21,087 bases of DNA from Desulfovibrio sp. (GTDB lineage: Bacteria; Desulfobacterota; Desulfovibrionia; Desulfovibrionales; Desulfovibrionaceae), in NCBI GenBank assembly GCA_009773975.1, contig VSMX01000015.1:2731-23817 (forward strand), read 5' to 3'. Each line of letters starts with the position of its first letter. Position 1 is the first letter of the stretch. The notes beneath the pieces are model-generated. The model worked only from the letters and a program-made list of their open reading frames with translations, had not been told where the DNA came from and did no database searches. Both the position numbers and the translations under genes were made by a program. Of the stretch, positions 14,432-21,087 are shown piece after piece.

Positions 14432-15558
14432 GGCCGAATATCCTGGCGGTAAATGCGATATCTTTTCTGGATGACGCCGCCAAAATCCTCGATGAGGTCA
14501 CAAATGGCATTGTTGTCCTCAAGCACCCAGGAACCTTCAACCCATTCGAGATCCGGCCTTTTGCGGGCGGTTTTCAGCAGATAATCAAAAAGCAGAAGCG
14601 GCAGGCCAAGCAGGCGATATTCCGGTTTGATGCCAAAAAGCATGATTCGGTAGCCACGTCTAATTTGCTGTCGGCTTTGCCACCAGTGCCAGATGGTTGA
14701 AAGACCAAGCCTGCCCCTGAGTCTTTTCAACAGCGGGTTGAGATCAGGCAGGGCTACCATGCCAGCGGCAGGCTCATCCCCATGAAAGAAAAGCACAAAA
14801 AATTCGGGATCGACAATGCCTTTCAGCTCATGAACAAGCTCGTCGGCCTCCTCTTTGGACAAGGGCGAAAAGCCCCAGTTATTCGCCCATGAAACACGAT
14901 AAATTTCCAGCATGGAGCGAATGTCTCCGGCCATTGTGGCTTTGGATGCCGTGCGGAATGAAAAGCGGTTTTCTTCCCGCAGCCTTGCCACATCTTCCGC
15001 CAGCCACTCGGGCGGCGAGAGTTTTTCGCGTTCAATCAGGTAGGCGAACAGATCCTGTTCCTTGAAAAGCGGATATGTTTCCAGAAGTCTGGGATACCAT
15101 GGCGGATTCCAGGGCATCATCAGGACAGGCGGATATTCAAAACCGCTCACCAACATCCCGCAGGTATAATTTGTGGAAGGATTGAGCGGCCCGCGCATGA
15201 ATTTCATGCCTTGTTCCAGATGCCAGGAGCGCGCGCGATCCAGAAGCGCATGGGCTATTTCCCTGTCGTCCACGCATTCAAAAAAACCGAATGCCCCACA
15301 TTTCTCATGAGCGTATGAATTGAATTTTTCATCAATGATGGCGGCAATACGGCCTACGGCCTTGCCGTTTTCGCGGGCCAGAAAAAGCTCGCGCCGCGCT
15401 GTGCGCCAGAATGGATGCCGGACGCTGTCAAGCAGGCGCATATCCTGGCGGATTAAAGAACCAACCCAGGAAGATTCGGGCGGATAAAGTCTGAAAGGCA
15501 GGTTAACAAATTCGCGCAGATCGCGCTTGTCGCGACATGACGATATTTCGAAATTCAT
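14428..15558 (-). CDS. YghO-like GNAT-fold acyltransferase-type protein (candidate bacterial ceramide synthase-like)
   Basis: This 376-residue cytosolic protein belongs to a GNAT-superfamily group resembling E. coli YghO. The C-terminal third has the GNAT fold signature: a strand RIMLFGIKPEYR followed by LGLPLLLFDYLL (acyl-CoA pyrophosphate loop and helix), then ending in WVLEDNNAICDLIEDFGG and KRYRIYR. The N-terminal half (about 1-160) looks like a second, degenerate GNAT half. Proteins of this type have been poorly annotated as N-acetyltransferase or transcriptional regulator; bacterial ceramide synthase (bCerS of Caulobacter) is, as I recall, a GNAT-like member. ATG 15558 overlaps the pyrD stop by 4 nt and its stop overlaps the SDR start by 4 nt, so the three are coupled. 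A function in acyl transfer to an amine is inferred only. Confidence 0.75.
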   Translation of the reverse strand: MNFEISSCRDKRDLREFVNLPFRLYPPESSWVGSLIRQDMRLLDSVRHPFWRTARRELFLARENGKAVGRIAAIIDEKFNSYAHEKCGAFGFFECVDDREIAHALLDRARSWHLEQGMKFMRGPLNPSTNYTCGMLVSGFEYPPVLMMPWNPPWYPRLLETYPLFKEQDLFAYLIEREKLSPPEWLAEDVARLREENRFSFRTASKATMAGDIRSMLEIYRVSWANNWGFSPLSKEEADELVHELKGIVDPEFFVLFFHGDEPAAGMVALPDLNPLLKRLRGRLGLSTIWHWWQSRQQIRRGYRIMLFGIKPEYRLLGLPLLLFDYLLKTARKRPDLEWVEGSWVLEDNNAICDLIEDFGGVIQKRYRIYRQDIRP

Positions 15559-16484
15559 TGTGGCAGCTCGATCTTTCCGCAGGCATCGGCAGCAGAAGTG
15601 AAGCCGTATTCTTCAAGGGCCGCGGGCAAATTGGCCGCAAGCTCAAAAGCCGCCCGGGGATGCATGAAATTGGCAGTGCCAATTTGCACGGCCTGCGCTC
15701 CGCAAAGCAAAAATTCGATTATATCATCCACACAGCATATACCGCCAATGCCAATTACCGGAATGCGCACTGCACTTGCAACCTGCCACACGCAGCGCAG
15801 GGCAACCGGCTTGATGGCGGGCCCGGAAAGCCCTCCTACAATATTGGCCAGCATGGGGCGCCTGGTTCTGGCATTCACGGCCATTCCCAAAAGCGTGTTG
15901 ATGCAGCTTATGCTGTCCGCGCCGGCAGCTTCCACGCTTCTGGCAATTTCACGAATATCGGTTACATTGGGCGATAGCTTGACCATTATATGCTTGTCGG
16001 GCGCCATTTCGCGCACCCTGGCCGTTACTTCCGCCGCGAGTTTCGCGTCCTGGCCGAATTGCGCGCCGCCATGCCTGACATTTGGACAGGATACATTGAC
16101 CTCAAGCGCCGCAATTCCCTCGACTTCGTTGAATATCCCTGCCAGCTCCCCAAATTCCTCCGGGCTTGTGGCATAAAGATTGGCAAGGATCGCGGTTTCG
16201 GAAAAAGGAAGCAAGGGCAGCTTTTCATTCAGGAATTTTTCAACACCGTCGTTTTGCAAGCCAATGGCATTGAGCATGCCGGCTGTTGTTTCGGCTATGC
16301 GTGGATAAGGATTGCCTTCCCGCGGTAAAAGCGAAATCCCCTTGACCACAATGCCGCCAAGATCCCCAAGATTGCCGAAAGGGGTATATTCCAGGCCGCT
16401 ACCGAAAGTTCCCGAAGCGGTAAGCACGGGATTTTTCAGGTTCAGGTCCCGGCGCTGTCCACGCAAAGTTACCGACAAATCCAT
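15555..16484 (-). CDS. pyrD: Dihydroorotate dehydrogenase, class 1B catalytic subunit
   Basis: This 309-residue FMN protein catalyses dihydroorotate to orotate in pyrimidine synthesis. The N-terminal NPVLTASGTFGSG, the NVSCPN loop with C133 as catalytic base (Cys marks class 1; Ser is used in class 2) and the C-terminal IPVIGIGGI and QIGTANF phosphate-binding stretches are all visible. Class 1B needs the PyrK subunit, encoded just upstream. ATG 16484 is chosen because GGAGGA lies 3 nt before it and it begins at the usual family N-terminus (MDLSVTLRG). A longer frame to 16595 would run through a terminator hairpin. Downstream genes overlap it by 4 nt, so they depend on pyrD transcription. Confidence 0.96.
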   Translation of the reverse strand: MDLSVTLRGQRRDLNLKNPVLTASGTFGSGLEYTPFGNLGDLGGIVVKGISLLPREGNPYPRIAETTAGMLNAIGLQNDGVEKFLNEKLPLLPFSETAILANLYATSPEEFGELAGIFNEVEGIAALEVNVSCPNVRHGGAQFGQDAKLAAEVTARVREMAPDKHIMVKLSPNVTDIREIARSVEAAGADSISCINTLLGMAVNARTRRPMLANIVGGLSGPAIKPVALRCVWQVASAVRIPVIGIGGICCVDDIIEFLLCGAQAVQIGTANFMHPRAAFELAANLPAALEEYGFTSAADACGKIELPQ

Positions 16485-16535
16485 AAATCCTCCGGCAAAA
16501 CCATCTGACTGGGCCCGGAAAGTTTGGCCTAGTAT

Positions 16536-16584
16536 AAAAAAGCGGCAGGCGGAAAATTGTCGGCTCGCGAATTGGCCTTGCCGC
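16536..16584 (-). terminator. Intrinsic terminator or attenuator between pyrK and pyrD
   Basis: On the minus strand GCGGCA and the following GGC (16584-16575, with one bulged base) pair with GCC-TGCCGC (16550-16542), and six T follow at once (16541-16536). It starts about 18 nt after the pyrK stop and ends 52 nt before pyrD ATG 16484. The stem is GC-rich and the T-run is clean, so real termination is likely. Since pyrK and pyrD work as one complex, an attenuation role is possible. Confidence 0.7.
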
Positions 16585-16601
16585 GTATGAAACACAATAA
16601 A

Positions 16602-17384
16602 TTAAATAATTATCTTGTCGGCGTCAAAAATCGATCCGTGCCAGCAAGTTTGCAAAAGCCGGCCATCCCGTGTTTTTGTTACGCAGCCGAGGCAGGCGCC
16701 AACGCCGCAGGCCATGCGTTTTTCAAGGGAAAGCTGGCAGCGGGACCCGAATTCAAGGGCAAATTTCTGGACCGTTCGCAAAAATGGCTCCGGGCCGCAG
16801 GCCAGTGTGAGGCCTTCCTGCTCGGCGCAGTCGCGCATCCGTTCTTGGATTGAAAATATAAAATTGTCCAGGTCGCCTTCCTTGTCCTCGCGGAGGCTAT
16901 CCACCGGAATATGCTCATTGATGCTGTCCACCGGATAACAGCCCAAAGGCTGCCGATGGCCGAAGAGCATGGTCATGTTCCAAGGTTTGGGATGGCGGTT
17001 GACATAGCCGACAAAAGGCGCAATGCCCATGCCTCCCGCCACAATCAGGGTAGGTTTTTCCGTTTCCATGTCAAACCAGTTGCCCAAAGGGCCCCATGCC
17101 TCGACATTGTCTCCTGGCGACAAATTGGCCATTCTTTCTGTTCCGCGACCTTTGACCTCAAAAAAGCATATCAGGTGGCGGGTGGTCAGATGGCAAATGC
17201 AAAGGGGGCGTCCCCAGGGAATTTCAAGGCCGAATGATTGCGGACGCAACATCAGAAACTGGCCGGGATGCCATTCTGCCCATTGGGGATGGGACAAGCG
17301 TAGCGCATAAAATCTTGGCCCGTGCGCCGTCTGTCCAAAGGGAACAAGATCAAGCACGCTGAGCATTTGTGAAATTGGCTGCAT
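16602..17384 (-). CDS. pyrK: Dihydroorotate dehydrogenase B electron-transfer subunit (FAD, 2Fe-2S)
   Basis: This approximately 260-residue flavoprotein passes electrons from PyrD FMN to NAD+ through FAD and a 2Fe-2S cluster. An N-terminal ferredoxin-reductase FAD domain has GQFLMLRP and the RPLCIC variant of the FAD motif (59-64). The NAD domain has IVAGGMGIAPFVGY. The cluster motif C226-x4-C231-x2-C234-x12-C247 lies near the C-terminus, as is normal for PyrK. The start is uncertain: no ribosome site precedes ATG 17384 or ATG 17366, and the frame can extend to TTG 17450. A near-consensus promoter at 17391-17419 would put transcription start at about 17384, which excludes the longer frame and suggests a leaderless or very short-leader mRNA. 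It is divergent from the peptidase gene. Confidence 0.93.
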   Translation of the reverse strand: MQPISQMLSVLDLVPFGQTAHGPRFYALRLSHPQWAEWHPGQFLMLRPQSFGLEIPWGRPLCICHLTTRHLICFFEVKGRGTERMANLSPGDNVEAWGPLGNWFDMETEKPTLIVAGGMGIAPFVGYVNRHPKPWNMTMLFGHRQPLGCYPVDSINEHIPVDSLREDKEGDLDNFIFSIQERMRDCAEQEGLTLACGPEPFLRTVQKFALEFGSRCQLSLEKRMACGVGACLGCVTKTRDGRLLQTCWHGSIFDADKIII

Positions 17385-17390
17385 GGCGAA

Positions 17391-17419
17391 ATAATAGACA
17401 TGTTTCAACTTTGGGTCAA
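17391..17419 (-). promoter_or_regulatory. Near-consensus sigma-70 promoter of pyrK
   Basis: On the minus strand TTGACC (17419-17414), a 17-nt spacer and TATTAT (17396-17391) match the consensus at 5/6 and 5/6 positions with optimal spacing. Predicted transcription start is about 17384, at or immediately next to the likely pyrK start codon. Confidence 0.65.
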
Positions 17420-17487
17420 CAGCCTGCCCGGCCTTTTCAGAATTGCCCAAGATGGTTAAAGTATTTTACGCAAAGGAGATCGGAAAA

Positions 17488-18588
17488 ATGCAATCTTTCG
17501 ACATGCCGGCCATTTATGGCGCCAGAAGGGAAAAATTGAGACAATCGATGGCGCGCAAAAATCTTGACGCGCTTTTGATAAGCAATGATAAAAATCGCTT
17601 CTATCTTTCGGGCTTTGAATTGCATGACCCGCAATTCGACGAAAGCGCCGGGCGCCTGATCATCACCCGGGACGGCAAGGATTGGCTGGCTACGGATAGC
17701 CGGTACAAGGAGGCCGCGAAAAAGCTCTGGCCCGAAGACAGAACCCTGATTTATGGCGGGGATGTTGCCAGGGATATAGCGGCCCTGCTGCAAAAACTTG
17801 GAGCGCGCATAGGCATCGAGGCGCGGGCGACAAGCCTTTATTTTGGAGCCTGCCTGCAAAACGAGGGGCGAGGGATTTCTCTTGAGCCTGCGGATGGCCT
17901 GGTTGAGGAACTCAGGCGCATCAAGGAGCCTTGTGAAATTGCCGCGCTGGAGCATAGCTTCCTGCTAAATCACAAATTGATGCACTGGGTGGAAAACGAA
18001 ATTGCGGCCGGCCATATGGGAGGTTCAGCCGAGCAGGATTTGAGCTGGCAGATAGAAAAATTTTTCCGGGAAAACGGCGCCCAGGATCTGGCTTTTGCTA
18101 ATATTGTGGCAACAGGCCGCAACGCGGCCCAGCCGCATGCCGTTCCCGGAACGGATGTCATATCTTCCGGCGCGCCTTTGCTGATAGATGTGGGCTGCCG
18201 GGCAATGGATTATTGTTCGGATCAGACCAGGACATTCTGGATAGGGGAAAAGCCGGCCCCTGTCTTTGCCAGAACGCTTGCCCTTGTGCGCGAAGCCCAG
18301 GAAAACGCAATGAAAATCATGCGCCCGGGCGTGCCTTGCGCAAAGGTTTACGCGCAAGCCCTGGAAGTTTTTAAAAACGCGGGTGTGGAAAAGGCCTTCA
18401 ATCATGGCCTCGGACACGGAGTGGGCCTGCAGACGCATGAAGAGCCAAGCCTTTCCCCGCGTTCAACCCAGGCGCTTGAAGCCGGAATGACGGTTACTGT
18501 CGAACCTGGCCTCTATTTTCCCGATTGGGGCGGAGTGCGCTGGGAATACACCGTGCTGGTCGAAGAAAACGGAGTGCGAATTTTATAG
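17488..18588 (+). CDS. M24B metallopeptidase, Xaa-Pro aminopeptidase family
   Basis: This 366-residue peptidase has an N-terminal creatinase-like domain (about 10-135) and a C-terminal pita-bread domain. The five dinuclear-metal ligands are present: D234, D245, H310, E339 and E353, in the contexts IDVGCR, SDQTRTF, HGLGHGVGLQTHE, VTVEPGLY and RWEYTVLV. This pattern fits Xaa-Pro aminopeptidase/dipeptidase (PepP/PepQ) enzymes that remove residues before proline in the cytoplasm. ATG 17488 is preceded by AAAGGAG (17472-17478) with 9-nt spacing, so the longer frame from TTG 17443 or ATG 17452 is not preferred. It is divergent from pyrK and convergent with cysC (45-bp gap). It is a single-gene unit as far as can be seen. 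The exact PepP versus PepQ type is undecided. Confidence 0.93.
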   Translation: MQSFDMPAIYGARREKLRQSMARKNLDALLISNDKNRFYLSGFELHDPQFDESAGRLIITRDGKDWLATDSRYKEAAKKLWPEDRTLIYGGDVARDIAALLQKLGARIGIEARATSLYFGACLQNEGRGISLEPADGLVEELRRIKEPCEIAALEHSFLLNHKLMHWVENEIAAGHMGGSAEQDLSWQIEKFFRENGAQDLAFANIVATGRNAAQPHAVPGTDVISSGAPLLIDVGCRAMDYCSDQTRTFWIGEKPAPVFARTLALVREAQENAMKIMRPGVPCAKVYAQALEVFKNAGVEKAFNHGLGHGVGLQTHEEPSLSPRSTQALEAGMTVTVEPGLYFPDWGGVRWEYTVLVEENGVRIL

Positions 18589-18633
18589 GTTCTGCCATAT
18601 TGCGCCAATAGAATTTCAATCTCCTCCTGGCAT

Positions 18634-19224
18634 TTATTGCAGTGCAGACATAAAAATATTGGCTCCCGGCATGGAAGGCGGCATGAAATTGACAGCCTGG
18701 GCATCGCCGCTGGCTTCGAGGGCATTTTCAGCCAGATTGCGCAGGGCCGTATAGCTCTGGGCAAGGCTGAGCATATCGGTATCTATTACAAGATCCGCGT
18801 TCAGAGGTTCGTCAAAGGCATCGGCAACGCCGGTCAGCCTTTGCAGTTCGCCTCGCCCGGCCCTGGCATAAAGCCCCTTGGGGTCGCGGCGCACAAGCTC
18901 GTCCAGGGAACAGCGCACCCAGACTTCGCGGTAATTTGGCAAAATTTCACGATTCACCTGGCGCATCGGCGCGTATGGGGTGATTGCCGTTACAATGCAG
19001 AATTTGCCCTGCAGGCAGCAATCCAGTGTGTATTGGCGCATGGCATTGATGTTGCGCATCCGGTCTTCGTATGAAAAGCCATGGAAGCCAAAACGCTTGC
19101 GAAAAACATCGCCATCAGTATGCTCTACGTCAAAGCCCTGACCTTCAAGATGCAAACGTAAAATTGATCCAAGTGTGGTTTTGCCGCTGCCAGAAAGGCC
19201 CAGCAACCAGATTACAGGCAACAT
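18634..19224 (-). CDS. cysC: Adenylyl-sulfate (APS) kinase
   Basis: This 196-residue kinase phosphorylates APS to PAPS with ATP. The P-loop is G9-LSGSGKT-T17, close to the N-terminus. The DGDVFRKRF stretch (APS 3'-OH pocket), the DRMRNINAMRQY helix, the ITPYAPMRQVNRE segment and the DPKGLYARAGRGE loop are all recognisable. A non-homologous-looking tail of about 30 residues (MPPSMPGANIFMSALQ end) extends beyond the core. ATG 19224 has a GAGG site. It stands alone, with no cysD/cysN/sat neighbour and convergent to the peptidase. In an organism that reduces APS directly for respiration, PAPS would be needed for sulfation or assimilation. Some adenylyl-sulfate-kinase-like proteins in gene clusters act on other substrates. 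Confidence 0.9.
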   Translation of the reverse strand: MLPVIWLLGLSGSGKTTLGSILRLHLEGQGFDVEHTDGDVFRKRFGFHGFSYEDRMRNINAMRQYTLDCCLQGKFCIVTAITPYAPMRQVNREILPNYREVWVRCSLDELVRRDPKGLYARAGRGELQRLTGVADAFDEPLNADLVIDTDMLSLAQSYTALRNLAENALEASGDAQAVNFMPPSMPGANIFMSALQ

Positions 19225-19315
19225 GACAACCTCGCTTTGCCGAATTGCCGCCGGGGGCGGAAATAATTTTCAACAGTTCCACTTTGGTATGCAATAATTG
19301 TGCAACGCATTCAAA

Positions 19316-19343
19316 TTGACTGGATGCAGCCTTTCTGTACAGT
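19316..19343 (+). promoter_or_regulatory. Possible sigma-70 promoter for hisH-hisF
   Basis: TTGACT (19316-19321), a 16-nt spacer and TACAGT (19338-19343, 4/6 match) lie about 70 nt before hisH. The -35 is good and the -10 is mediocre. The 188-bp gap 19225-19412 otherwise shows only a short CCGCC/GGCGG stem near 19245-19260 and no terminator. Confidence 0.35.
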
Positions 19344-19412
19344 GGGGCAAAAGCGGTATAAGAATGTCCTCCCAGTGGATAAGCCAAAAATTTTTTTAAA
19401 ATGAGGATAAGA

Positions 19413-20045
19413 ATGCTGGCAATAGTGGATTATGAAGCCGGCAACCAGACAAGCGTTGCCCGTGCCCTGAAAAGTCTTGGCATTGCCTGTCTGATTACGG
19501 ATTCTCCCCAAACCCTGGCTTGTGCGGACGGAGTTATCTTTCCCGGAGTTGGCGCGGCCCCGCAGGCAATGCGCAAGCTTGAGGCAAGCGGCATTGGCGA
19601 TATTCTACGTTCCATTGTGGAAAAAAACATTCCCCTTTTGGGAATTTGCCTTGGCTGCCAGATTTTGCTGGAGGAAAGCGAGGAAGGCCCCTGCAAATGC
19701 CTTGGCATTTTGCCCGGAAAAGCGCGCAAATTCCATGACAATCTGCGCCAGGAAGATGGTTCTGCTGCGCCCGTGCCGCACATGGGCTGGAATGGAATAC
19801 GCAAGGTTGGCCAAAGCCGCATACTCGAAGGCATTGCGGACAATGCCGAATTTTATTTTGTCCACAGCTATTATCCGGAACCGGCGGAAGAAATGGTTCT
19901 GGCAACCACTTCCTACGGCCGGAAGTTTTGCGCCATTTATGGCCGGGACGGCCTGTGGGCGGCCCAGTTTCATCCGGAAAAAAGCGGCCGCGCAGGCCTC
20001 GGGCTGCTGGCCAATTTCAATGCCTGGTGTGAGGGAAAAAGATAA
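19413..20045 (+). CDS. hisH: Imidazole glycerol phosphate synthase, glutamine amidotransferase subunit
   Basis: This 210-residue class I amidotransferase supplies ammonia from glutamine to HisF in histidine biosynthesis. The nucleophile is C79 in GICLGCQ and the His/Glu pair is H187 and E189 in QFHPEKSG. The PHMGWN segment, typical of HisH, is also present. ATG 19413 is preferred over ATG 19401 because TGAGG (19402-19406) overlaps the earlier codon and sits 6 nt before the later one, and the protein then begins with the family-like MLAIVDYEAGN. Its TAA stop shares one base with the hisF start (TAATG), consistent with equimolar subunits. No other his genes are in the window. Confidence 0.96.
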   Translation: MLAIVDYEAGNQTSVARALKSLGIACLITDSPQTLACADGVIFPGVGAAPQAMRKLEASGIGDILRSIVEKNIPLLGICLGCQILLEESEEGPCKCLGILPGKARKFHDNLRQEDGSAAPVPHMGWNGIRKVGQSRILEGIADNAEFYFVHSYYPEPAEEMVLATTSYGRKFCAIYGRDGLWAAQFHPEKSGRAGLGLLANFNAWCEGKR

Positions 20046-20824
20046 TGCTTTCAAAACGCATAATTCCCTGCCTCGATGTCCGCGACGGCAGGCTGACCAA
20101 GGGTGTCAAGTTCGCGGGCAATGAGGATATCGGCGATCCTGTTGCGACTGCCAGGCGCTATTATGAAGAAGGCGCGGATGAAATCGTTTTTTATGACATC
20201 ACTGCCTCGGCTGAAGGCAGGGGCATTTTTCTGGATGTTGTGGAAAAGGTGGCTTCGGAAATATTTATTCCTTTCAGCGTTGGCGGCGGCATCTCCAGTG
20301 TTGCCGCGATGAGGGAAGTGCTGTTGGCTGGCGCTGAAAAAGTTTCGGTGAACTCCGCTGCCGTGCTCAAGCCGGAACTGATTTCCATGGGCGCGGATGC
20401 CTTCGGCTCGCAGGCCATTGTGATTGGCATGGATGTGCTTGCCGTGCCAAAATCGCAAAACATACCCAGCGGGTATGAAATTGTCATCAATGGCGGCCGC
20501 AAGAAAACCGGCCTCGATGCGCTTTCCTGGGCGCTGCAATGTCAGCGTCTTGGCGCCGGGGAAATTTGCGTCAATTCAATAGATGCCGACGGCACCAAAA
20601 ACGGTTATGAACTTGTAATAACTTCCATGATTGCCGATGCCGTCAATATTCCCGTCATCGCCTCCGGTGGTTGCGGCAAGCCCGAACATATTTATGACGC
20701 ATTTACAAAAGGCCATGCCCAGGCGGCCATTGTCGCTTCCATCGTCCATTTTGGAGAATACAGCATAATGGACTGCAAGCGTTATCTCGACCAGCTTGGC
20801 GTCAAGGCCAGAATGACATGGTAG
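20045..20824 (+). CDS. hisF: Imidazole glycerol phosphate synthase, cyclase subunit
   Basis: This is a 259-residue (beta/alpha)8 barrel that turns PRFAR plus ammonia into imidazole glycerol phosphate and AICAR, the fifth step of histidine synthesis. The catalytic aspartates fall exactly at the canonical positions D11 (IPCLDVRDG) and D130 (VIGMDV). The phosphate-binding loops FSVGGGI (78-83) and the later VIASGGCGK are present. It is translationally coupled to hisH by a one-base stop/start overlap, and the next gene starts inside its last codons. Confidence 0.97.
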   Translation: MLSKRIIPCLDVRDGRLTKGVKFAGNEDIGDPVATARRYYEEGADEIVFYDITASAEGRGIFLDVVEKVASEIFIPFSVGGGISSVAAMREVLLAGAEKVSVNSAAVLKPELISMGADAFGSQAIVIGMDVLAVPKSQNIPSGYEIVINGGRKKTGLDALSWALQCQRLGAGEICVNSIDADGTKNGYELVITSMIADAVNIPVIASGGCGKPEHIYDAFTKGHAQAAIVASIVHFGEYSIMDCKRYLDQLGVKARMTW

Positions 20825-21087
20825 GCGTGGCGGAAAAATTGCCGGAAGCGCTGCGCGATTTTTTGCGAGATGCCGGACCGCTTTGCGTGGCCTTTTCCGG
20901 CGGTTTGGACAGCAGATTCCTTTGTCATGCGGCCCTGCTTTGCCATTGTGATATTCTGGCTGTACATGCCAGCGGCCCACATATCCTGGCAAATGAAACG
21001 GCCTATGTCCGGGCCTTTGCCAAAAAATGCGGCTTGCCCCTGGAAATTGTCGAGTATGACCCGTTGAAAAACGAAATAGTTGGGCAA
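20818..21087 (+). CDS. PP-loop ATP-pyrophosphatase, LarE-like sulfurtransferase (partial, N-terminal 90 codons)
   Basis: This is the N-terminal part of an adenine-nucleotide alpha-hydrolase-type enzyme, cut by the window edge. The PP-loop motif VAFSGGLDSRF (about 24-34) binds ATP, and the following HAALLCHCDILAVHASGPH and ETAYVRAFAKKCGLPLEIV resemble LarE proteins, which donate a sulfur atom from a cysteine during nickel-pincer cofactor synthesis. Other PP-loop families (ThiI, TtcA, NAD synthetase, asparagine synthetase) fit less well. ATG 20818 lies within the hisF stop region (7-nt overlap); GTG 20827 is an alternative. The sulfur-donating Cys would be downstream, outside the window, so the LarE call is provisional. 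Confidence 0.7.
   Translation, partial: MVGVAEKLPEALRDFLRDAGPLCVAFSGGLDSRFLCHAALLCHCDILAVHASGPHILANETAYVRAFAKKCGLPLEIVEYDPLKNEIVGQ

Overview
The window is a stretch of chromosome from an anaerobic sulfite/sulfate-respiring bacterium. The best guess is a member of the Desulfovibrionaceae (Desulfovibrio/Bilophila-like). The main evidence is a complete, correctly ordered dsrMKJOP operon for the membrane complex of dissimilatory sulfite reduction, together with an oxygen-sensitive glycyl radical enzyme (GRE) system, a bacteriohemerythrin and two sigma-54 activators. No phage, transposon, CRISPR, tRNA or rRNA was seen.

Left end (1-4468): the last 86 codons of a GRE, carrying the glycyl-radical loop, are followed by two strong hairpins. 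Next come its two-cluster radical-SAM activase (true start probably GTG 431) and a PAS/AAA+/Fis activator, all on +. A second, GAF-type (NifA-like) sigma-54 activator faces them on -. The GRE substrate cannot be read from the C-terminus. Because some GREs of this group release sulfite from sulfonates, the proximity to dsrMKJOP is suggestive but unproven.

Middle (4479-10387, all -): a RsbRD_N-like regulatory protein with a credible promoter, a 189-bp leader holding two hairpins, then dsrM, dsrK, dsrJ, dsrO and dsrP, ending in a 10-bp-stem terminator. Together these genes would carry electrons between the quinone pool, periplasmic redox carriers and the cytoplasmic DsrC/DsrAB sulfite-reduction cycle.

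Right-centre (10463-17419, all -): pyrK, with a near-consensus promoter, is followed by an intrinsic terminator. Then comes a tightly overlapped run of pyrD, a YghO-like GNAT protein, an extended SDR, an ABC-F ATPase (GTG start) and a Nudix hydrolase, with a bacteriohemerythrin 46 bp further on and a 13-bp-stem terminator. The GNAT/SDR pair resembles, at the family level, the bacterial ceramide-synthesis pair bCerS/CerR. This is the most interesting hypothesis of the window.

Right end: an M24B Xaa-Pro peptidase (+), a stand-alone APS kinase cysC (-), then hisH-hisF (+) overlapping the start of a PP-loop, LarE-like sulfurtransferase that runs off the edge. The only longer non-coding gaps are 262-430, 4469-4551, 9587-9775, 10301-10518 and 19225-19412. 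All are under 300 bp and are described in the entries.
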